From positions 6,216,001 to 6,280,000 of the forward strand of contig LR632930.1 of assembly GCA_902167325.1 (NCBI GenBank): a stretch of 64,000 nucleotides of DNA, given 5' to 3'. Below are positions 44,671 to 52,474 of the stretch, piece by piece. Every line of letters starts with the position of its first letter. Positions within the stretch are counted from its first letter, which is position 1. This DNA is from Chitinophaga pinensis (lineage in GTDB: Bacteria > Bacteroidota > Bacteroidia > Chitinophagales > Chitinophagaceae). Under the pieces are notes generated by a model, which was not told the DNA's origin, did no database searches, and was given only the letters and a program-made list of their open reading frames with translations. A program made the translations under genes and the position numbers.

Positions 44671-45189
44671 TTATTTCTTGTTTTCGGTGATGGATTTTTG
44701 AGGATGGGCAATCAGCAGGTCGTCTTTACCATAAATAAACCCTTGACGCTGATAGTTGCTTGGTGCAAAAGTTTCTGACATATATACCGCCTGTTTAGGG
44801 CAGGCTTCTTCACAGAAACCGCAGAATATGCAACGCAGCATATTGATCTCGTAACGTGCGGCGTATTTCTCCTCACGGTACAGATGCTCCTCGCCCGGGA
44901 GGCGTTCAGCCGCTTCCATCGTAATGGCTTCGGCAGGACAGGCCACTGCACACAGCCCACAGGCAGTGCAGCGCTCACGCCCTTCCTCGTCACGGTTCAG
45001 GATGTGCAGGCCACGGAACACAGGGCTGAAAGGCCGTGTTTCTTCCGGGTAGTTCACCGTCGCTTTCTTCTTGAAAATGTGCCCCAGGGTGATGGCCATG
45101 CCTTTAAAGATGGCAGGCAGATAAAGCTTCTCCCAGAGGTTCATGGGCCTCCTGTCTACCGGCGTCGCCCTGTTGGTTAAAGATTGCAT
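44671..45189 (-). CDS. nuoI: NADH-quinone oxidoreductase subunit I
   Basis: NuoI carries clusters N6a and N6b of the peripheral arm, passing electrons to NuoB. The 172-aa protein has two ferredoxin motifs: CTACGLCAVACP (about 61-72) and CIFCGFCEEACP (about 105-116), giving eight cysteines for two [4Fe-4S] clusters. The N-terminal amphipathic stretch WEKLYLPAIFKGMAITLGH (about 19-37) attaches it to the membrane arm. The start at 45189 (MQSLTNRA) matches the Bacteroidota family start better than the internal ATG at 45144. Confidence 0.96.
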   Translation of the reverse strand: MQSLTNRATPVDRRPMNLWEKLYLPAIFKGMAITLGHIFKKKATVNYPEETRPFSPVFRGLHILNRDEEGRERCTACGLCAVACPAEAITMEAAERLPGEEHLYREEKYAARYEINMLRCIFCGFCEEACPKQAVYMSETFAPSNYQRQGFIYGKDDLLIAHPQKSITENKK

Positions 45190-45214
45190 ATGATGAGTTT
45201 CTTCAGTTTAAAAA

Positions 45215-46261
45215 TTAAATACCGTACTGGCGGAAAAGAACAACTGCGCCGGTGATGAGCATATTCAGCAATGCCAGCGGGATCAGTATCTTCCAGCCCA
45301 GTTTCATCAGCTGGTCGTAGCGGAAGCGCGGAATCGTCCAGCGCACCCACATAAACACGAATATGAAAAAGAACGTTTTGAGGAACAGCGCCACAATACC
45401 CAGTATCGTCAGCGTATTACCATCAAGCCCCAGAGAATCCATGTAAGGGAAGGCGTAACCACCGAAGTACAGGGTAGCCATCAGCACTGAGCTGATGAAC
45501 ATGTTGATATACTCGGCAAACAGGTAAAAGCCCAGCTTCATGGAAGAATATTCGAGGTGGTAACCACCGTTCAGCTCGTTCTCCGCTTCCGGAAGGTCGA
45601 ACGGGGTACGGTTACATTCTGCAAATGCACAAATAAGGAAGATGAGGAAACCGATGGGTTGAAGTAAAATATACCAAACGCCCTCACGCTGTTGCTCCAC
45701 GATATCCTTCAGGCTCAGAGAGCCGCTGAGCATGAACAGGGCGATCAGCGCCAGGCCCATGGGCAGCTCGTAAGAAATTACCTGCGAAGCACCACGGCAG
45801 GCAGCCAGCAGGGAGAACTTGTTGTTGGATGCCCAGCCGCCAATCATAATACCATATACACCCATACCTACGACCGCCATGATCCACAGTACACCGATAT
45901 TGATATCAGCGATCTGCAGGCTCACGATACGGTCGCCAATGGTCAGTGTATCGCCCCAGGGGATCACGGCACTGGTAAGGCAGGCGGTGAGCATAGCGAG
46001 CGATGGGCCGAGTACGAACAGGAAGCGGTTAGCGTGGGATGGGATGATCTCTTCTTTGAAGAACAGTTTACCACCGTCTGCCAAAGGCTGCAGGAGTCCG
46101 AAGATGCCGGCGCGGTTAGGGCCACGGCGGTCCTGGATCCAGGCGGCTACTTTCCGCTCACCCCAGGTACTGTACATCGCCACTGCCAATGAAACACCCA
46201 GTACTGCCGAAATCAGCAGCAGTTTCTCTATAAGGAAATACCAGTCGATTGTGAATTCCAT
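45215..46261 (-). CDS. nuoH: NADH-quinone oxidoreductase subunit H
   Basis: NuoH is the membrane subunit that forms the quinone-binding chamber with NuoB and NuoD. The 348-aa protein has eight transmembrane helices. Family motifs are ERKVAAWIQDRRGPNRAG (cited in part; about 31-48), WASNNKFSLLAACRGASQVISYE (cited in part, about 148-170), CAFAECNRTPFDLPEAENEL (cited in part: RTPFDLPEAE) and the C-terminal WVRWTIPRFRYDQLM. The charged loop residues in these motifs line the quinone channel in known structures. It is 8 nt after nuoG. Confidence 0.97.
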   Translation of the reverse strand: MEFTIDWYFLIEKLLLISAVLGVSLAVAMYSTWGERKVAAWIQDRRGPNRAGIFGLLQPLADGGKLFFKEEIIPSHANRFLFVLGPSLAMLTACLTSAVIPWGDTLTIGDRIVSLQIADINIGVLWIMAVVGMGVYGIMIGGWASNNKFSLLAACRGASQVISYELPMGLALIALFMLSGSLSLKDIVEQQREGVWYILLQPIGFLIFLICAFAECNRTPFDLPEAENELNGGYHLEYSSMKLGFYLFAEYINMFISSVLMATLYFGGYAFPYMDSLGLDGNTLTILGIVALFLKTFFFIFVFMWVRWTIPRFRYDQLMKLGWKILIPLALLNMLITGAVVLFRQYGI

Positions 46262-46269
46262 ATCTCGCT

Positions 46270-47376
46270 TTATTGAACGCCTTTATTCGTGGGAAAATCA
46301 GTTGAGTGGGCAGGCCCTTCGAGCTGGCTCAGGTCTACCTGCGGCATGTTCACCTCGCTCACCGAATGGATGTCCATCAGCAGCTTGGGCTGGCGGCCGT
46401 CCATTACTTTGGCAACAGTTTCCTGTGGTTTGTGAACACCAACGTAGTGGCCTTGCGAAATCACACTGTGCCGCGCGATCTTGCGGGGTCCTTCCACCAC
46501 CCAGTCTTTCACTTCCTTCTTCTCGAAACGGCAGGTATCGCAGATGAAACCTTCCACTTCGCCATACTTATCCTTGCGGGCAGTAACACGGAAGATCTCA
46601 TCTCCACGCATCCAGAGTACTGTTTTGCCACAGCATTTTGGATCCTCGCAATCGCGGTGTGCATCAACCGGCTTCAGGAACCATACACGGTTCTTGAAAC
46701 GGGCCGTGCGGTCGGTGAGGGCACCAACAGGACACACATCAATTACGTTACCGATGAAATTAGTCTGGTCGAGGGAAGCACGCATGTAGGTGCTGATCTC
46801 GGAGGCGTCGCCACGCTTCAGGATGCCGTGCTGGCGTTTCTCCGTAAGCTGGTCTGCCGTAAACACACAACGGTAGCAGAGGATGCAGCGCGTCATGTGC
46901 AGTTTGATATGTTCACCGATATCTTCCTTTTCGAAAGTACGGCGTTTGAATTCGTAGCGGGTACCGGATACACCGTGTTCGTAGCTCAGATCCTGGAGGT
47001 CGCACTCGCCGGCCTGGTCACAAACGGGACAGTCGAGCGGGTGGTTGATCAACAGGAATTCCACCACACCTTTACGAGCTTCGAGCACTTCGGGAGATGT
47101 GATGTTGGCTACTTCCATGCCATCCATTACGGTGGTACGGCAGCTGGCAACCAGTTTAGGCATAGGGCGCGGATCCGCTTCGGAGCCTTTCGTCACTTTC
47201 ACGAGGCAGGTACGGCATTTACCACCGCTGCCCTGCAGCTTTGAATAATAGCACATAGCAGGAGGCACCACTTCGCCGCCGATGTTACGGGCAGCGTTGA
47301 GGATGGTTGTACCCGGCTCCACTTCTACCGTGATATTATCAATCTTGACCTTGAATAATTTCTTTTCTTCCGCCAT
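46270..47376 (-). CDS. nuoG: NADH-quinone oxidoreductase subunit G, short form (2Fe-2S/4Fe-4S part only)
   Basis: This is the iron-sulfur part of NuoG. Residues about 8-90 form the [2Fe-2S] ferredoxin domain (CYYSKLQGSGGKCRTC, cited in part, gives three of its cysteines). HPLDCPVCDQAGECDLQ (about 115-131) ligates cluster N5 through His and three Cys. CILCYRCV (about 162-169) and CPVGAL (about 215-220) bind a [4Fe-4S] cluster. At 368 aa it stops after a Cys-rich region (CEDPKCCG, then CDTC) and lacks the roughly 500-residue molybdopterin-like domain of E. coli NuoG. Short forms are usual in Bacteroidota, so I do not call it broken. The reading frame ends 8 nt before nuoH. Confidence 0.92.
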   Translation of the reverse strand: MAEEKKLFKVKIDNITVEVEPGTTILNAARNIGGEVVPPAMCYYSKLQGSGGKCRTCLVKVTKGSEADPRPMPKLVASCRTTVMDGMEVANITSPEVLEARKGVVEFLLINHPLDCPVCDQAGECDLQDLSYEHGVSGTRYEFKRRTFEKEDIGEHIKLHMTRCILCYRCVFTADQLTEKRQHGILKRGDASEISTYMRASLDQTNFIGNVIDVCPVGALTDRTARFKNRVWFLKPVDAHRDCEDPKCCGKTVLWMRGDEIFRVTARKDKYGEVEGFICDTCRFEKKEVKDWVVEGPRKIARHSVISQGHYVGVHKPQETVAKVMDGRQPKLLMDIHSVSEVNMPQVDLSQLEGPAHSTDFPTNKGVQ

Positions 47377-47415
47377 TATTAAAAAGTAAAAAAGAAAAAT
47401 AATGTTGTTTCCTTA

Positions 47416-48774
47416 TCAGACAGCGGCTGCAACCGGCAGCGGGTCTGCATAATGCACCAGGCCGAAGTTGCGGCGTTGCGCTTCATCCGGGTTCAGCACG
47501 TGCCATTCGAATTCGTCACGGAAGTGACGGATGGCAGCCGCCACCGGCCATGCGGCAGCGTCGCCGAGGGGGCAGATGGTATTGCCTTCGATCTTGCGTT
47601 GAATATCCCACAGCAGGTCGATGTCGCTCATTTTACCTTTACCGTGCTCGATGTTCTTAAGTACCTTCTCCATCCATCCGGTTCCTTCGCGGCAAGGGCT
47701 GCACTGTCCGCAGCTCTCGTGGTGGTAAAACCGGGCGAGGCTGAGGGTGTGGCGTACCACGCACTGATCTTCGTCCAGTACAATGAAACCGCCGGAACCC
47801 ATCATGGTACCCGTGGCGAAACCACCATCGTTCAGACTTTCGTAGGTCATCATGCGCTTTTCACCTTTTGCGGTGGTAAGCAGCAGGTTGGCCGGTACAA
47901 TGGGAACGGAAGATCCGCCGGGGATGCAGGCTTTAAGACGCTTCCCGTTGGGGATACCGCCGCAGTATTCGTCGGAGTAAATAAATTCTTCTACGGAAAT
48001 GTTCATCTCTATCTCGTAAACACCGGGCTTGTTGATATTGCCGCAGGCAGAGATGAGTTTGGTACCGGAAGATTTGCCGATGCCGTATTTCACATATTCA
48101 TCGCCCCCGATGTTGATGATGGGAACGATGGCGGCGAGGGTTTCCACGTTGTTCACCACGGTGGGGCACTGGTAAAGGCCTTTCACAGCAGGGAATGGTG
48201 GTTTGATGCGCGGCAATCCGCGTTTGCCTTCCAGCGATTCGATCAGGGCAGTTTCTTCGCCACAGATATAAGCACCGGCACCGCGCTGCACGTAGATTTC
48301 GAGGTCGAAGCCCGTGCCGAGGATGTTTTTACCGAGGAAGCCGTTTTTATGCGCTTCCGCGATGGCTTCTTCGAGAATATCGGGGATCCAGGCGTATTCG
48401 CCACGGATGTAGATGTAGGTGGTATTTGCTCCGAGGGCGTAGCTGGAGATCAGCAGGCCTTCGATCAGCAGGTGAGGGAGGAATTCCATCAGGTAGCGGT
48501 CCTTGAAAGTACCCGGCTCGGATTCGTCCGCATTGCAAACGAGGTAACGGGGTACTCCTTCCGGTTTGGCCAGGAAGCTCCATTTCATGCCTGTGGGGAA
48601 GCCCGCGCCGCCACGGCCTCTCATGCCGCTTTTCTTAACTTCTTCGGTAACCTGATCCGGGCTCATGCTCTTCAGGGCTTTTTCAGCAGCGGCATAACCG
48701 CCGTTTTTCCGGTATACGTCGTAGTACCGGATGCCTTCTATATGCGCCTTGTCTAACAATAATTTACGTCCCAT
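47416..48774 (-). CDS. nuoF: NADH-quinone oxidoreductase subunit F
   Basis: NuoF is the NADH-oxidising flavoprotein of complex I. The 452-aa protein binds FMN and NADH through GMRGRGGAGFPTGMKW (about 51-66) and GAGAYICGEETALIESLEG (cited in part, about 170-188). Cluster N3 is ligated by ESCGQCSPCREG (about 351-362) plus a later Cys in TICPLGD (about 396). Length and motif order are those of the family. Its presence, with NuoE and NuoG, shows that this complex I takes electrons from NADH rather than from ferredoxin alone. Confidence 0.97.
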   Translation of the reverse strand: MGRKLLLDKAHIEGIRYYDVYRKNGGYAAAEKALKSMSPDQVTEEVKKSGMRGRGGAGFPTGMKWSFLAKPEGVPRYLVCNADESEPGTFKDRYLMEFLPHLLIEGLLISSYALGANTTYIYIRGEYAWIPDILEEAIAEAHKNGFLGKNILGTGFDLEIYVQRGAGAYICGEETALIESLEGKRGLPRIKPPFPAVKGLYQCPTVVNNVETLAAIVPIINIGGDEYVKYGIGKSSGTKLISACGNINKPGVYEIEMNISVEEFIYSDEYCGGIPNGKRLKACIPGGSSVPIVPANLLLTTAKGEKRMMTYESLNDGGFATGTMMGSGGFIVLDEDQCVVRHTLSLARFYHHESCGQCSPCREGTGWMEKVLKNIEHGKGKMSDIDLLWDIQRKIEGNTICPLGDAAAWPVAAAIRHFRDEFEWHVLNPDEAQRRNFGLVHYADPLPVAAAV

Positions 48775-48817
48775 TGTCTCGCTTTATATATGTTGTTGCC
48801 GTGGCAACGTAATGTTT

Positions 48818-49315
48818 TTAGTTGTTCGCCTGTGCGCGGCAATCCGCGATGATCTGGTCTACCTTCTCTTTGGTGAGATGTTCTTTAAAGAACTTACCCA
48901 GCTGCATCATCGGAGCATAACCACAGGCGCCGAGGCATTCCACGGTTTTGAGGGTAAACAGCCCGTCTGGAGTGGTTTCCCCTATCTTGATACCGAGTTT
49001 TTCCTTGATGTAGTGAATAATGTCATCGGATCCGCGGAGCATGCAGGGACCAGTCTGGCATACCTCGAACAGGTATTTGCCTACAGGCTGCAGGTTGAAC
49101 ATGGAGTAGAAGGTAGCCACCTCATATACTTCGATCGGCTCTATCTGCAGCAGACCGGCCACATAATCCATCGTGTCCGCGCTGAGCCATCCGCCGAAAG
49201 ATTCCTGTGCCAGGTGCAGCACCGGGATCAGGGCGCTCTTCTGCTTCCCGGCAGGGTATCGCGCGATGATCTCATTTACTTTATTCAGCTTCTCTTCAGA
49301 AAATTGAACGGCCAT
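48818..49315 (-). CDS. nuoE: NADH-quinone oxidoreductase subunit E
   Basis: NuoE is the thioredoxin-like subunit that holds the [2Fe-2S] cluster N1a. The 165-aa protein shows YEVATFYSMFNLQPVGKY (about 59-76) and the four cysteine ligands in CQTGPC (about 85-90) and CLGACG (about 124-129). It forms the NADH-dehydrogenase module with NuoF and NuoG. Its start is 112 nt downstream of the nuoD stop, the longest gap in the operon, and that gap holds a strong hairpin. Confidence 0.96.
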   Translation of the reverse strand: MAVQFSEEKLNKVNEIIARYPAGKQKSALIPVLHLAQESFGGWLSADTMDYVAGLLQIEPIEVYEVATFYSMFNLQPVGKYLFEVCQTGPCMLRGSDDIIHYIKEKLGIKIGETTPDGLFTLKTVECLGACGYAPMMQLGKFFKEHLTKEKVDQIIADCRAQANN

Positions 49316-49397
49316 TTATCTTCGTCTTTATAAGTTAAATTTCAAGTTGCCCCCCCGGGCATTCATCGACTTCACAGTACAGGGGATTATATATGCC

Positions 49398-49422
49398 TGC
49401 AGGGCCCTCGGTGGGCCCTGCA
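49398..49422 (-). other. Strong intra-operon hairpin between nuoD and nuoE
   Basis: A perfect 10-bp stem of TGCAGGGCCC and GGGCCCTGCA with a 5-nt loop lies 5 nt after the nuoD stop codon. No T-run follows on either strand, so it is not a classical terminator. It could stabilise the nuoA-D part of the message or attenuate transcription. Only position and base pairing support this. Confidence 0.65.
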
Positions 49423-49427
49423 AAGAA

Positions 49428-50645
49428 TTAAGCGTCCAGTTCGCCAGCGATCAGGTTGAGGGATGACATACAGATGATGGCATCGCTCAGCATGGCACCC
49501 TTCACCATTTCGGGGTACGCCTGATAATAGATGAAACAGGGCCTGCGGAAATGCAAACGGTATGGAGAACGGCCGCCATCGGAGATGAGATAGAATCCCA
49601 GCTCACCATTGGCACCTTCCACAGCGTTATACAGCTCGCCGGGCAGAATATCAGTTTCGCCCATCACGATCTTGAAGTGATAGATGAGCGCTTCCATTTT
49701 CGTATAAACGTCTTCCTTATCGGGCAGGTAGTATGCCGGCACATCAGCGTGGTACACATCCGAAGGGAGGTCCTTCAGCTTATCCATCGCCTGTTTGATG
49801 ATGCTCAGGCTCTGCCACTGTTCCGCATTGCGCACCAGGAAACGGTCGTATGTATCGCCGGTGGTACCTACGGGAATGGAGAATTCGAAGTCTTCGTAAG
49901 AGCTGTAAGGAGTAGCCACACGAACGTCGTAGTCTACACCCGTGGCACGCAGGTTAGGCCCTGTAAAGCCGTAGTTAAGCGCACGCTCAGCCGAGATAGC
50001 TCCAACGCCCTGGGTCCGCTCCATGAAGATGCGGTTACGGGTAAAGAGGTTTTCGAACTCTTTCAATACGGCAGGATACTCGTCGAGGAACTTCTGGATT
50101 TTACGGAAAGCAGTTTCATTGAAGTTTCTTTCGAAACCACCGAAGCGGCCGATATTGGTAGTGAGGCGGGAGCCGCACACTTCTTCATAGATTTCATACA
50201 CCAGCTCACGGTACTGCATTACATAGAGGAACCCGGTAAATGCACCGGAGTCTACCCCAATAACGGAGTTACAGATAAGATGGTCGGTGATACGGGCCAG
50301 TTCCATGAGGATCACACGGAGGTAATCCACACGCTTCGGGGTTTTGATCCCCAGCAGTTTTTCCACTGTCAGGTGCCAGCCGATGTTATTGATGGGCGCT
50401 GAGCAGTAGTTGAGCCGGTCCGTCAGCGGAGTGATCTGGTAATACGGCCTGCGTTCCGCGATTTTTTCAAATGCGCGGTGAATATAACCTACGGTAGGTG
50501 TGGCGGATACGATCCGTTCGCCATCCAACTCCAGAATGTTCTGGAATACACCGTGCGTGGCAGGGTGCGTAGGCCCCAGGTTGAGCGTATTGGTCTGTTT
50601 CTCTATCGAGCCTTCCGGTAATTGTATATGTTGCTGATCAGACAT
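49428..50645 (-). CDS. nuoD: NADH-quinone oxidoreductase subunit D
   Basis: NuoD is the 49-kDa subunit that lines the quinone site. The 405-aa protein has the family start LNLGPTHPATHG (about 21-32), HRAFEKIAE (about 51-59), DRLNYCSAP (about 71-79), the FAAMGCRG-equivalent region near 140-160 and a C-terminal DPVLPEIDR-equivalent ending MVKGAMLSDAIICMSSLNLIAGELDA (cited in part). NuoC and NuoD are separate here rather than fused. Its distance from nuoC is 24 nt. Confidence 0.97.
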   Translation of the reverse strand: MSDQQHIQLPEGSIEKQTNTLNLGPTHPATHGVFQNILELDGERIVSATPTVGYIHRAFEKIAERRPYYQITPLTDRLNYCSAPINNIGWHLTVEKLLGIKTPKRVDYLRVILMELARITDHLICNSVIGVDSGAFTGFLYVMQYRELVYEIYEEVCGSRLTTNIGRFGGFERNFNETAFRKIQKFLDEYPAVLKEFENLFTRNRIFMERTQGVGAISAERALNYGFTGPNLRATGVDYDVRVATPYSSYEDFEFSIPVGTTGDTYDRFLVRNAEQWQSLSIIKQAMDKLKDLPSDVYHADVPAYYLPDKEDVYTKMEALIYHFKIVMGETDILPGELYNAVEGANGELGFYLISDGGRSPYRLHFRRPCFIYYQAYPEMVKGAMLSDAIICMSSLNLIAGELDA

Positions 50646-50669
50646 ATCCTGAATTGCTATAAGTTTTAC

Positions 50670-51191
50670 TTAAATGCCGACGCTTCCGCCACGGCCAAAC
50701 ATCTCATCATCCTTATCCACGCGCGTCTGGTCTTCCAGCGGGAATTCCTTTCGCATCGGGAAATAGTCCATCTCATCCACATTCAGAATGCGGCGGAGGT
50801 TCGGATGGCCCACAAACTCGATCCCGTAGAAGTCGTATGTTTCCCTTTCCTGCCAGTTGGCAGTGGCGAACAACTGTGTTGCCGTGAAAATCTGGGGCGT
50901 AGCCACAGCCGTAAACACCTTGAAGCGGAGGCGCACATTCTGCACCATATTGTGGAGATGATACACCACAGCCAGCTCTGCACCGGCGTTATCCGGATAA
51001 TGGACACCGCAGAGGTCGCTCATAAAACGGAATTGCAGATCCTCTTCATCGTAGAGAAACTGCAATACCTTGAGATTGATCTCTTTGGGAGCGTGGAACG
51101 ACATCATGCCGTGCGACTCTTCAAAATTGGTCAACGCCTCGCCGAACTTCTCGACCAGCCTGTTCTTGATATGCTCATTCGTCAAAGACAT
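50670..51191 (-). CDS. nuoC: NADH-quinone oxidoreductase subunit C
   Basis: NuoC is the 30-kDa peripheral-arm subunit. The 173-aa protein contains the family region FRFMSDLCGVHYP (about 52-64) and the C-terminal signature ANWQERETYDFYGIEFVGHPNLRRIL (cited in part, about 110-135), which contains the conserved ERExxDxxGxxFxxHPxLRRI pattern. It is not fused to NuoD. It begins 19 nt after nuoB. Confidence 0.96.
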   Translation of the reverse strand: MSLTNEHIKNRLVEKFGEALTNFEESHGMMSFHAPKEINLKVLQFLYDEEDLQFRFMSDLCGVHYPDNAGAELAVVYHLHNMVQNVRLRFKVFTAVATPQIFTATQLFATANWQERETYDFYGIEFVGHPNLRRILNVDEMDYFPMRKEFPLEDQTRVDKDDEMFGRGGSVGI

Positions 51192-51210
51192 GTAATCGCT
51201 ATTATCGTGA

Positions 51211-51774
51211 CTATTGTATTCCGTAGGAGTTCATGAGATCCTTATACCGGTCGGAGTGGCGGCGGCGGAGGCTTTCCTCGCCTACCAGGTCCTGGATGCG
51301 CATAACGCCATCCAGAATGGCTTCCGGTCGCGGGGGGCATCCGGGCACGTACACGTCTACCGGTATCACCTGATCGATACCCTGTAATACAGAGTAGCTG
51401 TCAAAGATACCGCCGCTGCTTGCACAGGCACCTACGGCAATCACCCAGCGGGGTTCTGCCATTTGTACATATACCTGCCGGAGAACCGGGGCCATCTTCT
51501 TGGCAATGGTACCCATCACCATTAACAGATCGCACTGGCGGGGCGTAAACCCGATACGCTCGGAACCGAAACGCGCCAGATCGTAGTGCGCGGCCATGGT
51601 GGCCATGAATTCGATACCACAGCAGGATGTGGCGAAAGGCAGCGGCCAGATGGAGTTCTTCCGGGCCATACCAATTACCTTATCGAACGAGGTGGCAAAG
51701 AAACCTTCTCCGCTATAGCCATCCGGCATTTCAACCACCTTCACTTTTGTATTAAACTGAACAGGACGAGACAT
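51211..51774 (-). CDS. nuoB: NADH-quinone oxidoreductase subunit B
   Basis: NuoB carries cluster N2, the last iron-sulfur cluster before the quinone. From the ATG at 51774 it is 187 aa. The ligands are the tandem cysteines in TSCCGIEFM (about 48-56) plus cysteines in GACASSGGIFDSY and VPGCPPRPE, so all four are present. The frame is open to 51801, but the MSRPVQFNTKVKVV start is the family norm. It follows nuoA by 63 nt. Confidence 0.97.
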   Translation of the reverse strand: MSRPVQFNTKVKVVEMPDGYSGEGFFATSFDKVIGMARKNSIWPLPFATSCCGIEFMATMAAHYDLARFGSERIGFTPRQCDLLMVMGTIAKKMAPVLRQVYVQMAEPRWVIAVGACASSGGIFDSYSVLQGIDQVIPVDVYVPGCPPRPEAILDGVMRIQDLVGEESLRRRHSDRYKDLMNSYGIQ

Positions 51775-51837
51775 AATCTTTACCCTCCTTCCCCATCGCA
51801 TTCACACGACAGGAATTTATTAATAGTTAACTAAGTA

Positions 51838-52233
51838 TTAATCTTCCCATTTCAGGGCGCCTTTTTTATGGATATAGTAGAAACCACCCATAAAGAAGCA
51901 TACAAATGCCAGCACGGCAAGGAAGCCTTCCCATCCCAGCTCTCTAAAATTAACAGCGTAAGGGTAGAAAAAGATGACTTCCACATCAAACAACACGAAG
52001 AGAATCGCGGTCAGGAAATACTTGATGGCCACCGGCTGGCGTGCATTCCCCATTTGCTCGATACCACTTTCGAAGTTTTCCAGCTTATCACTGGTCTTCC
52101 GAGAGGGTCCGAGAAAGTGCGTAGCAACCATGGTAAGGCCGACGAAACCCAGCGCCGCAACCACTTGTAGAAGGATAGGAAAATAACTGACCGGTGTTTG
52201 GCTAGCTGTCAAAAATTCAGAGGCAAATAACAT
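51838..52233 (-). CDS. nuoA: NADH-quinone oxidoreductase subunit A
   Basis: NuoA is a small membrane subunit with three transmembrane helices beside NuoH. From the ATG at 52233 it is 131 aa. It shows the KLENFESGIEQMGNARQPVAIKYFLTAILFVLFDVEVIFFYPYA region (cited in parts: ESGIEQMGNARQP and FDVEVIFFYPYA), with the conserved Glu and Asp. The frame is open to 52281, but that upstream ATG lies within the promoter (52260-52290), so only the ATG at 52233 can be on the transcript. It is the first gene of a 14-gene operon. Confidence 0.96.
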   Translation of the reverse strand: MLFASEFLTASQTPVSYFPILLQVVAALGFVGLTMVATHFLGPSRKTSDKLENFESGIEQMGNARQPVAIKYFLTAILFVLFDVEVIFFYPYAVNFRELGWEGFLAVLAFVCFFMGGFYYIHKKGALKWED

Positions 52234-52259
52234 AAGCTTCCCAATATTGTCTGAAAGCG

Positions 52260-52290
52260 CAAAAATACTGCAACTAAACAAGAATTCAAA
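52260..52290 (-). promoter_or_regulatory. Consensus Bacteroidota promoter of the nuo operon
   Basis: On the minus strand TTTG (52290-52287) is followed after exactly 19 nt by TATTTTTG (52267-52260), both exact matches to the Bacteroidota consensus. Transcription should begin near 52253, about 20 nt before the nuoA start. This fixes the nuoA start at 52233. Confidence 0.85.
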
Positions 52291-52413
52291 TCGACAATCT
52301 CGAAAATCTAATCTTTTTTTTGTATATGTAATATAATAAAATATGTGATGTTGGTTTCTCAGGTTTCCATAGTCTCACCCGTTTGTGTAATTCATTGAGT
52401 GTTAAGAAATAAC

Positions 52414-52450
52414 AAAAAAGCGGTCCGGATACAACCCGAACCGCTTTTTT
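52414..52450 (-). terminator. Terminator downstream of the first TPR gene
   Basis: An imperfect stem of AAGCGGTCCGG and CCGAACCGCTT with a short loop is flanked by A and T runs on both sides. On the minus strand it ends the TPR gene at 52475; on the plus strand nothing known needs it. Confidence 0.8.
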
Positions 52451-52474
52451 AATGCCTTGAAATTTAAATATTTA

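Noticed and set aside
46270..47376. nuoG as a truncated pseudogene
   Set aside because: All cluster ligands of the N-terminal part are present, the spacing to nuoH is tight, and short NuoG forms are normal in Bacteroidota.
47452..48756. A 434-codon frame on the plus strand
   Set aside because: It is the mirror image of nuoF. It has no family resemblance and arises from codon bias of the real gene. The same holds for long antisense frames over ftsA, murC, nuoG, nuoM, coaBC and both TPR genes.
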